From positions 1-64,000 of the forward strand of contig CAYVIB010000013.1 in assembly GCA_964451365.1 (NCBI GenBank): 64,000 nucleotides of DNA, written 5' to 3'. Positions within the stretch are counted from its first letter, which is position 1; each line of letters begins with the position of its first letter. The notes under the pieces were generated by a model. The model did not search any database, had not been told where the DNA came from, and saw nothing but the letters and a program-made list of their open reading frames with translations. This document shows positions 57,408 to 64,000 of this stretch, piece after piece. The position numbers were made by a program, and so were the translations under genes. Origin of the DNA: CAYVIB01 sp964451365. Its GTDB lineage: Bacteria > Pseudomonadota > Gammaproteobacteria > Pseudomonadales > Cellvibrionaceae.

Positions 57408-59516
57408 TTAGCTTTTTGCCCGGTACACGCGCTCCACCGAACGCATGATCCGCACCGAGCGCATCACATTGGCAAGATGGATTCGATTATTGACGGCGAT
57501 GATCAGGTTGATCACACTGTTTTCCGCATCGCGCTCGTCAACCTGGATTCCCTCGATACTGGTTCCTGTCTGCGCGATACGGGTGGCGAGCGTGGCGATG
57601 ATGCCGCGTTCGGATTTGACTTCCACCCGGATTTCGGAAAGAAACTCGCCGTTAACATGGGCGGACCAGTTGATATTGGTTACGTTTTCCTTTTTGTTGC
57701 GCAGATCGCTGACGTTCTTGCAGGTTTCCCGGTGAACCACGATTCCCTTGCCGGTACTGAGATGGCCCACGATCGGATCTCCCGGTATTGGACGACAACA
57801 GCGGGCAAAACTGATTAACAGGCTGTCGGCGGATTCGATAATAATCGGCGCGGTGGTAAAACCGTCGTCGTCAATATCGGGCTGAAGGATCTTGGCCACG
57901 GTAAAAGCGGTTTTCTGGCCGAGGCCGATACTCTCGTACAAGTCCTCCACGGAATTCGAGGAGGTCTGCTCGCAAAGTATATTAAGTTGTTCGTCAGTGA
58001 TTTTGTCCGGCGGAATATCCAGGTTGGCCAGGGCGCGCATCAACATGCGCTTGCCCAGTTCCACCGATTCCATATGGCGCTGTGTTTTCAGGTAGTGGCG
58101 AATTGCACTGCGCGCCTTGGCGGTGACCACAAAGTTGAGCCAGTTGGGATTGGGTTGGGATTTTTCCGAGGTAATGATTTTGACTTTTTGTCCACTGTGC
58201 AGCGCCTGGGAGAGCGGTGCCGGCCGATCGTTCACCCGGCAGGCGACACAGGTATTACCCACCTGGGTATGCACCGCGTAGGCAAAATCCACCGGCGTGG
58301 CGCCGGCGGGCAGTTCAATAATTTCGCCCTTGGGCGTAAATACGTAGACTTCATCGCGGAACAAATCGATTTTTACGTTTTCGACAAACTCGACCGAACT
58401 GTTGGTGTGCTGCTGGATTTCCAGCAGGCGCTTAACCCACCGGTTGGCGCGGCTGTAGCTGCCGCTGGTGATCTCGGTATCGTCGGAGGACTTGTACAGC
58501 CAGTGTGCGGCAACGCCGCGGTTGGCCAGTTCGTCCATTTCCTTGGTGCGAATCTGCACTTCAATGGGCACGCCCTGGGTGCCGATAACGACAGTGTGCA
58601 ATGACTGGTAACCGTTTTCCTTTGGAATGGCGATGTAATCCTTGAACTCCCCGGGCTTGGGTTTGAACAGATTATGTATCGCCCCAAGGGTGCGGTAACA
58701 GGTATCGATGTTCTCCACGATGATGCGGAACGCGTAGACGTCCATGATTTCCTTGAACGACTTGTGCTTGCTGCGCATCTTGTTGTAGATGCTGTATAGG
58801 TGTTTTTCCCGCCCGATCACCAGGCCTTCAATTTTTTCCCGCTGCAGGCGCATTTCAATGGCGGACTGGATTTTTTCGACGATGGCCTTGCGGTTGCCGC
58901 GCACGTTTTGCAGGGAGGCCTGCAAGCGGCTGGCGCGTAGCGGATACATGGCGGCAAAACCCCGATCCTCGAATTCGATCCGCCAGTCATTCATGCCCAA
59001 CCGATGGGCAATGGGAGCATAGATTTCCAGGGTTTCCTTGGCGATGCGGCGCTTGCGCTCGGGGTCGAGCGCGCCCAGGGTGCGCATGTTGTGCAGCCGG
59101 TCGGACAGCTTGACGACGATAACGCGCAGGTCCTGGGCCATGGCCATGGCCATTTTCTGGAAGTTTTTGGCCTGCTTTTCCGCCTGGGTTTCATACTCGA
59201 TCTTGGCGAGTTTGCTGACGCCATCGACAATGTCGGCTACCGTGTCGCCAAACTGCTCGGCAATGGCCTTTTTGCTGATGCCGGTGTCTTCGATGACGTC
59301 GTGGAGCATGGCCGCCATCAGGCTCTGGTGGTCCATATGGACCGAGGCAAGAATGTTGGCGACCGCCAGGGGGTGAGTAATATACGCCTCGCCGCTGCGG
59401 CGATACTGGCCGGTATGGGCCTGCTCGGCGTAATAGTAAGCCCGCCTGACGCGGTTTACCTGCGCGGGCTCAAGATAGGAGGAAAGCCGGTGGCTCAGGG
59501 ATTCTATGGTTAACAA
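57408..59516 (-). CDS. spoT: (p)ppGpp synthetase/hydrolase SpoT
   Basis: 702 residues, bifunctional stringent-response enzyme. The HD hydrolase domain (about 20-190) has ITHPLAVANILASV and the intact AMLHDVIEDTG with His-Asp. The synthetase region (about 230-370) has RVNYAFRI-type V-Y-A-F-R-I-I-V and IPKENGYQSLHTVV. TGS (about 390-450) and a C-terminal ACT domain (about 625-700) follow. The HD motif is complete, so hydrolase activity is expected. It lies between rpoZ and ridA in a conserved block. Confidence 0.96.
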   Translation of the reverse strand: MLTIESLSHRLSSYLEPAQVNRVRRAYYYAEQAHTGQYRRSGEAYITHPLAVANILASVHMDHQSLMAAMLHDVIEDTGISKKAIAEQFGDTVADIVDGVSKLAKIEYETQAEKQAKNFQKMAMAMAQDLRVIVVKLSDRLHNMRTLGALDPERKRRIAKETLEIYAPIAHRLGMNDWRIEFEDRGFAAMYPLRASRLQASLQNVRGNRKAIVEKIQSAIEMRLQREKIEGLVIGREKHLYSIYNKMRSKHKSFKEIMDVYAFRIIVENIDTCYRTLGAIHNLFKPKPGEFKDYIAIPKENGYQSLHTVVIGTQGVPIEVQIRTKEMDELANRGVAAHWLYKSSDDTEITSGSYSRANRWVKRLLEIQQHTNSSVEFVENVKIDLFRDEVYVFTPKGEIIELPAGATPVDFAYAVHTQVGNTCVACRVNDRPAPLSQALHSGQKVKIITSEKSQPNPNWLNFVVTAKARSAIRHYLKTQRHMESVELGKRMLMRALANLDIPPDKITDEQLNILCEQTSSNSVEDLYESIGLGQKTAFTVAKILQPDIDDDGFTTAPIIIESADSLLISFARCCRPIPGDPIVGHLSTGKGIVVHRETCKNVSDLRNKKENVTNINWSAHVNGEFLSEIRVEVKSERGIIATLATRIAQTGTSIEGIQVDERDAENSVINLIIAVNNRIHLANVMRSVRIMRSVERVYRAKS

Positions 59517-59534
59517 GGCTTTCCTCTTGCTGTA

Positions 59535-59804
59535 TTAAATCTCGGGTGAGGCGTTCTCATCGGGCTCCGGATGGACAACCGGCTCCTCGACCATTTCTTC
59601 TTCCGGTTCGTCGAGAATACTCGCATCGATCAAACCTTCTTCAATTTCTCGCAACGCCAGCACAGTGGGTTTATCGTTTTCTTCGGGAACCAGAGGCTCT
59701 TTTCCTTGGACCGCGATCTGGCGTGCGCGTTTACTGCCTACAATAACAAGTTCAAAGCGGTTGTCTACGTGATCCAAGCAATCTTCTACGGTAATTCGTG
59801 CCAT
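59535..59804 (-). CDS. rpoZ: RNA polymerase omega subunit
   Basis: 89 residues from the ATG at 59804, starting MARITVEDCLDHVDNRFELV, the standard omega beginning. The frame is open upstream to 59981, but the family never has that extension. Omega helps assemble RNA polymerase and is one binding site for ppGpp. The acidic tail (EEEMVEEPVVHPEPDENASP) is longer than in E. coli, as in other Pseudomonas-like species. It is 18 nt before spoT. Confidence 0.96.
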   Translation of the reverse strand: MARITVEDCLDHVDNRFELVIVGSKRARQIAVQGKEPLVPEENDKPTVLALREIEEGLIDASILDEPEEEMVEEPVVHPEPDENASPEI

Positions 59805-60034
59805 ATTTTTCTGTCTCGTTGGGTTTCGGAGAATAAGTATATAGTTAGCGTCCTTCTGAAATAAAAAAGCGCGGTTTTTTATTTCTCGCAAATCAATCGA
59901 TGAGCGATTGATTCTGATAGCGCTTCCCTGTGCTGTATTGGTGTCCTTCCGGAATAAGGTTGTTTTCTGGACAAACACCAACGCATCGCGGTGCAGACCG
60001 GAAATGGGGCCGGCAGTGTACGCAAAACGCGCGG

Positions 60035-60652
60035 CTACGACAATAGGCTCTGCAAGAGAGCCTGGTGGTTTACCTGTTGTTTTGCCAGCCGGAGACGTTG
60101 GGCTGTGACAATTGCCCGAAACTCCGTCAGTGCCCGCTCAAAATTGTCGTTGACGATCATGTATTCCGCTTCCACATAGTGGGAAATCTCACTCTTGGCC
60201 TCGGCCATGCGGGCTTCGATAACATTTTCGCCATCCTGTCCCCTTCCCTTCAGCCGTTCGCGCAGGCATTCACGCGAAGGCGGCAGGATAAATACGCTGA
60301 CAGCGCCTTCCACCAGTTTGCGTACCTGTTGCGCGCCCTGCCAGTCGATTTCCAGGATTACGTCCATACCCTGGCGCAACGAGTTCTCGACCCACTGCCG
60401 GGAGGTGCCGTAAAAGTTGGTAAAGACCTGGGCGTGTTCCAGGAAATCGCCGCTGCTGACCATCTGTATGAACCGGTCGTGGCTGACAAAATGGTAATTC
60501 ACACCGTCGACTTCGCCGGGCCGCTTCTCCCTTGTGGTGTGGGAAACCGAGACGCGGACGTTGTCGGTGGAGTCAACCAGTGCCTTGACCAGGCTGGTTT
60601 TGCCGGCGCCGGAAGGGGCCGACACGGTAAACAGAGTGCCTTGAGTTGCCAT
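60035..60652 (-). CDS. gmk: Guanylate kinase
   Basis: 205 residues. It phosphorylates GMP to GDP with ATP. The P-loop is SAPSGAGKTSLVKAL (about 9-23), and the GMP-binding elements S-H-T-T-R and the G-E-V-D-G-V-N-Y-H-F block (about 37-60) are present. E-I-D-W-Q-G-A-Q-Q-V follows (about 98-107). It is followed at a distance of 230 nt by rpoZ in the same direction and is separated by only 5 nt from yicC upstream. Confidence 0.96.
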   Translation of the reverse strand: MATQGTLFTVSAPSGAGKTSLVKALVDSTDNVRVSVSHTTREKRPGEVDGVNYHFVSHDRFIQMVSSGDFLEHAQVFTNFYGTSRQWVENSLRQGMDVILEIDWQGAQQVRKLVEGAVSVFILPPSRECLRERLKGRGQDGENVIEARMAEAKSEISHYVEAEYMIVNDNFERALTEFRAIVTAQRLRLAKQQVNHQALLQSLLS

Positions 60653-60657
60653 TTCAC

Positions 60658-61524
60658 CTATTCGATGTTCTGTACTTGCTCGCGCATTTGTTCAATAAAA
60701 ACTTTTAAATCCACGGCTGTTTGCGAGGTTTCACTGGCGATGGATTTAGAGGAAAGTGTATTGGCTTCCCGGTTGAGTTCCTGCATCAAAAAATCGAGCC
60801 GGCGACCGATGGGCCCTTTCTGCTTTAAAGTATGGCGTACTTCCGTTAGATGTGCATCCAGCCGATCGAGCTCTTCCGCTACATCCGACTTCTGGGCGAA
60901 ATAGACCAGTTCCTGCTGAAAGCGTTCTTCATCGAATTCCACCTTTAGTACTTCCAGTCGCGCGCGCAGCTTTTCGTGGTGCTGGTTGAGCAACGTGGGC
61001 ATGGCCTCGCGCACGGCCGCCACCAGTTCGGCGATTGCATCCAGCCTCAATGCAATAAACTGCGCCAGCTCCTCGCCCTCCCGAATGCGATTATCAATAA
61101 GCTGTTTCAGCGTGGTTTCGAAAAGCGCATTGGCGGCGGTATTAACCTCGTCCACATCCGCTTCCGCTGTCTGGATTACCCCCGGCCAGCGCAGGATATC
61201 CATGGTATCGATGGGCGCGGCGTTGGCAATTTCGCTGTTTATCCGGCTTGCCATGTCCGCCAGTTGTCGGGCGAGTGAAAGGTTGAGGCCCAGCTGCGCG
61301 CCGTCCGCGCTACCCTGTTTGAAGAAAATGTTCGCTTCAATTTTGCCCCGGCTCAACTGTTTGCGCAGAATGTCCCGCAACCGGGGTTCGAGGCTGCGCA
61401 ACGATTCGTGCAGGCGAATAGTGGGTTCGAGGTAACGGTGGTTAACACTGCGAATTTCACAGGAAAGGTTTCCCCAGGAATATTGAACTTCGTATCGGGC
61501 AAACCCGGTCATACTGCGCGGCAT
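60658..61524 (-). CDS. yicC: YicC-family endoribonuclease
   Basis: 288 residues. The N-terminal block MPRSMTGFARYEV is diagnostic, as are SVNHRYLEPTIRL (about 27-39) and the C-terminal E-A-N-T-L-S-S-K-S and Q-M-R-E-Q-V-Q-N-I-E. YicC proteins form ring-shaped RNases; E. coli YicC degrades certain small RNAs. It is divergent from rph across 160 nt, which therefore holds both promoters. It starts the yicC-gmk-rpoZ-spoT-ridA run. Confidence 0.94.
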   Translation of the reverse strand: MPRSMTGFARYEVQYSWGNLSCEIRSVNHRYLEPTIRLHESLRSLEPRLRDILRKQLSRGKIEANIFFKQGSADGAQLGLNLSLARQLADMASRINSEIANAAPIDTMDILRWPGVIQTAEADVDEVNTAANALFETTLKQLIDNRIREGEELAQFIALRLDAIAELVAAVREAMPTLLNQHHEKLRARLEVLKVEFDEERFQQELVYFAQKSDVAEELDRLDAHLTEVRHTLKQKGPIGRRLDFLMQELNREANTLSSKSIASETSQTAVDLKVFIEQMREQVQNIE

Positions 61525-61684
61525 TGGCGTACCTTCAGAACGTTATTCGACAATAGCCGCCAATAGTAACACAGTGGTATCGCTTGGCCGGAAGCAAAAC
61601 TATAATGGCCGCTGCTAAACGGGGGCCTTCTCGTTACCGTCGATAGCTTCTGATTTTTCATTTTTACAATCGAACAGGTGATTT

Positions 61685-62404
61685 ATGCAAAGACCCAGCG
61701 GCAGGCTGCCGGACCAGTTGCGCGAGGTTTCGCTCGTCCGTGAGTACACCAGGCATGCCGAAGGTTCGGTGCTGGTTTGTTTTGGCGACACCCAGGTTAT
61801 TTGCACCGCATCGGTGGAGGAAGGCGTGCCGCGCTTTTTAAAAGGCGAGGGGCGCGGCTGGATTACTGCGGAATACGGAATGCTGCCCCGCTCCACCGGC
61901 ACCCGCATGGGGCGCGAGGCCGCCCGGGGAAAACAGGGTGGAAGAACGGTGGAGATCCAGCGTTTGATCGGCCGCTCGTTGCGCTCCTCGGTTGATTTGT
62001 CGCGGTTGGGCGAGCACACCATTACCGTTGACTGTGATGTGATTCAGGCCGATGGCGGGACGCGCACGGCGTCGATAACCGGCGCCTGCGTGGCGCTGGC
62101 GGACGCGCTTCGCCACATGCAGCGAAATAAAATGATTGCCGCCGACCCGTTGCTGAATCTAGTGGCTTCGGTCTCGGTGGGCATCTATGGCGGAGTGCCG
62201 GTGCTGGACCTGGACTATCCGGAGGATTCCACCGCCGATACGGATATGAATATCGTGATGACGGAAAGCGGCGGGTTGATAGAAATTCAGGGTACGGCGG
62301 AAAAGGAGCCCTTTACCGAGGAGCAATTCGCCGCGATGTTCGCACTGGCAAAGAAGGGAATCGGCGAGCTAAATGCCCTTCAACGCTCCGTGCTTGCACA
62401 GTGA
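61685..62404 (+). CDS. rph: RNase PH
   Basis: 239 residues. A phosphate-dependent 3'-5' exoribonuclease that trims the 3' ends of tRNA precursors. It begins MQRPSGRLPDQLREVS, with R-G-W-I-T-A-E-Y-G-M-L-P-R-S-T (about 58-72) and RGKQGGRTVEIQRLIGRSLR (about 80-99), then D-C-D-V-I-Q-A-D-G-G-T-R (about 117-128). The C-terminal part is full length, unlike the frameshifted rph of E. coli K-12. It is divergent from yicC. Confidence 0.96.
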   Translation: MQRPSGRLPDQLREVSLVREYTRHAEGSVLVCFGDTQVICTASVEEGVPRFLKGEGRGWITAEYGMLPRSTGTRMGREAARGKQGGRTVEIQRLIGRSLRSSVDLSRLGEHTITVDCDVIQADGGTRTASITGACVALADALRHMQRNKMIAADPLLNLVASVSVGIYGGVPVLDLDYPEDSTADTDMNIVMTESGGLIEIQGTAEKEPFTEEQFAAMFALAKKGIGELNALQRSVLAQ

Positions 62405-62666
62405 GTTCAGTAACAGTCAGTTCAGTATAAGTTCTGTGATGGATGTATGGCAGGTACGTGGTAAAAAAGGACACCTGTTGCCGAAGATGAAGAAATCATA
62501 TCCGCCGGAAAGTACGTAAAATACAGATCGTTACAATTTTATCATTGGCATAGTATGTGCTAAGCCATATGATCCTTCCGTTGCACATTTGGGAGGCTTA
62601 CCACTTCTACAAAAGGCAGGAGTGGTAGCTTGGCTTCACTCAAATTTAATACCGGGGCAAAAAAAA

Positions 62667-63107
62667 ATGACAGGCGTAAACAAATTTAGCGTAATGGTTG
62701 TTTTGGTGGTGTTAATGATCGGTCTGGTGCCTCGACTGTGGGCCGAAGGCTTGACAATATCAGTGCCTGCGGTGTCCGATACAGGTGCTTTTATCGTCAA
62801 GCTGGTTACAGACGAAGGGGCTATATCATCCAGCTTTAACAGGGAAGTCGAGTTGTACCGCAACAAGGACGGTGGTGAGTACAGCATGATAGCGTCCGGT
62901 CCGCTGTTTAAGGCGGTTTCCCAACTGGTCAATCACAACGGTGTCTACGGCTACAAAGTCCGTTGGAAAATTTCTGGCGAGGAGCGCGCGGAAAGTTTCA
63001 GTGACGAAGCCTTTGTGAAAGTCAACGCACGGGTAACGCAGGAAGATTTTGTCCGCTCGGACGAAGCGCGTTCGAAAGATGTCCGGGTAGTGTCCGCCGC
63101 CAGGTAA
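62667..63107 (+). CDS. Secreted hypothetical protein, 146 aa
   Basis: From the ATG at 62667 (GGGG at 62653-62656) it has a signal peptide (about 1-26, VMVVLVVLMIGLVPRLWAEG). A fibronectin-III-like beta domain follows (about 27-125): L-T-I-S-V-P-A-V-S-D-T-G-A-F-I-V-K-L, YRNKDGGEYSMIASG and HNGVYGYKVRWKISGEERAE. The frame is open upstream to 62589 but that would bury the signal peptide. Its function is unknown. It converges with mutM, 18 nt apart. The interval 62405-62666 shows nothing else. Confidence 0.65.
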   Translation: MTGVNKFSVMVVLVVLMIGLVPRLWAEGLTISVPAVSDTGAFIVKLVTDEGAISSSFNREVELYRNKDGGEYSMIASGPLFKAVSQLVNHNGVYGYKVRWKISGEERAESFSDEAFVKVNARVTQEDFVRSDEARSKDVRVVSAAR

Positions 63108-63125
63108 ATGTAGATTCGGGAAAGG

Positions 63126-63941
63126 TTACTTTTGGCAGCGGATGCAGTATACCGTGGTCCTTTGGCCAATCCGCTTTTCCGTTAAAGGCTTTACACACTT
63201 GATACAGGGCAGGGTTCCTCGCCCGTAGACGCTCAAGTCCTGGGCGAAGTAACCGGGCTTACCGTCACTGCCGACAAAATCCCTGAGGGTGGTTCCGCCC
63301 TGCTCAATGGCGCAGGCAAGAATTTTTTTAATCTCTTCCGCCAGGGCATGGCACTGTTTGCGGGTCAGGGTCGAGGCCTTTCGCAACGGGTGAATGCCCG
63401 CCTGAAACAGGGATTCGTTGGCATAGATATTCCCCACCCCCACCACGGTTTTGCTGTCCATGATCCAGGTTTTGACACCCTGCCTGCGCTTGCGCGAACG
63501 GGCGTACAGGTAGTCGCCATCGAAAACCTCTGTCAGCGGTTCCGGCCCCAGGTGGGCAATCAGAGGGTGTTCCCCGACAGGCCGCCCGGTCCACTGCACC
63601 GTGCCGAAGCGACGGGGATCGTTGTAGCGAAGAATGATTCCCCCGCTGAATTCAATATCCACGTGGTCGTGCTTACCCGCCGGTCGATGGTCGGTAATGA
63701 TCCGCAAACTCCCCGACATGCCCAGGTGCCAGAGCAGGGTTCCATTGGAAAACGCCAGCAGCAGGTATTTACCCCGACGATCAACCGCGCGCACCTGCCT
63801 GCCTTGAATATGATCGGAAAGCGTGGCGGGAACAGGCCAGCGAAGGGCACTGTTGCGGACGGTTATCCCGCGGACTTTTTTGGCGAGAATATGTGGCTGG
63901 ATGCCGCGCCGGGTGGTTTCTACTTCTGGAAGTTCGGGCAT
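63126..63941 (-). CDS. mutM: Formamidopyrimidine-DNA glycosylase
   Basis: 271 residues, base-excision repair enzyme removing 8-oxoguanine and formamidopyrimidines. It begins MPELPEVETTRRGI with the catalytic Pro2 and Glu3 after Met removal. L-L-W-H-L-G-M-S-G-S-L-R (about 69-80) and the helix-two-turn-helix G-V-G-N-I-Y-A-N-E-S-L-F (about 167-178) are present. The C-terminal zinc finger has C-I-K-C and C-I-R-C near the end, followed by QK. Length is normal. Confidence 0.96.
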   Translation of the reverse strand: MPELPEVETTRRGIQPHILAKKVRGITVRNSALRWPVPATLSDHIQGRQVRAVDRRGKYLLLAFSNGTLLWHLGMSGSLRIITDHRPAGKHDHVDIEFSGGIILRYNDPRRFGTVQWTGRPVGEHPLIAHLGPEPLTEVFDGDYLYARSRKRRQGVKTWIMDSKTVVGVGNIYANESLFQAGIHPLRKASTLTRKQCHALAEEIKKILACAIEQGGTTLRDFVGSDGKPGYFAQDLSVYGRGTLPCIKCVKPLTEKRIGQRTTVYCIRCQK

Positions 63942-63960
63942 GGGTTGATATCGGGCGGGG

Positions 63961-63986
63961 ACAAAAAAGCCCGGCGTACCGGGCTT
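63961..63986 (-). terminator. Rho-independent terminator on the minus strand
   Basis: AAGCCCGG (63967-63974) and CCGGGCTT (63979-63986) form a perfect stem with a 4-nt loop. On the minus strand the stem is followed by T6. It ends a minus-strand gene beyond the right edge, so mutM has its own promoter in 63942-63960 or reads through. Confidence 0.8.
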
Positions 63987-64000
63987 AAATCAGGAAAAGG

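Overview
The window looks like a chromosome segment of a marine or polysaccharide-degrading gammaproteobacterium, probably of the Cellvibrionaceae type (inferred). Three things point there. The core genes have Pseudomonas/Cellvibrio-like order: mutM, rph divergent from yicC-gmk-rpoZ-spoT-ridA, a DeoR regulator next to glmS, and mrcB next to a TPR lipoprotein. There is a secreted CBM2/PKD cellulose-binding protein and the remnant of a family-10 pectate lyase. There are also large secreted metalloproteases, a class GN sortase remnant, and integron-type attC sites. No rRNA, tRNA or CRISPR array was seen.

Layout. 0-2 kb: an integron-like cassette array with three attC-type palindromes and small AT-rich orphan genes. 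2-3.4 kb: a graveyard holding a transposase C-terminus, a copied fragment of the exoD-like gene found 2.8 kb away, a glyoxalase-family (VOC) remnant and an intact PepSY protein. 3.5-6 kb: two family-2 glycosyltransferases and an ExoD-like membrane protein. 6-13.6 kb: secreted proteins, including a non-catalytic CBM2-PKD-CBM2 protein and a metzincin protease preceded by a membrane-anchored partner. 13.7-20.4 kb: an SRPBCC protein, lpoP-mrcB (cell-wall synthase and its activator), and the DeoR regulator with glmS. 20.5-26.4 kb: pectate lyase remnant, OmpA-like barrel, MscS channel whose stop codon lies in a tandem repeat, a GNAT-nitrilase fusion, and small membrane and secreted proteins.

26.6-31.9 kb: a compact five-gene operon (LolA-like periplasmic carrier, two FtsX/LolC-type permeases, ATPase, outer-membrane barrel) bracketed by an exact 19-bp inverted repeat. 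It is the best candidate for a little-described trans-envelope transport system. 32-35.7 kb: DUF4124 protein, tlyA, and a secreted gluzincin-like lipoprotein protease with a coupled secreted partner. 36-43.4 kb: a variable region with AT-rich orphan genes, radC and sortase remnants, dispersed repeats and a 1062-residue six-heme cytochrome.

43.5-46.3 kb: an MFS transporter and two SDR enzymes. 46.4-52.3 kb: a signalling cluster of two histidine kinases with nearly the same kinase core, one carrying an MHYT sensor, plus two response regulators, one REC-HDOD and one REC with a degenerate HD-GYP domain. 52.4-56.8 kb: a RibD/DHFR-like reductase, then an OmpR-type two-component system transcribed with two spondin-domain secreted proteins. 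57-64 kb: conserved housekeeping genes (ridA, spoT, rpoZ, gmk, yicC, rph, mutM).
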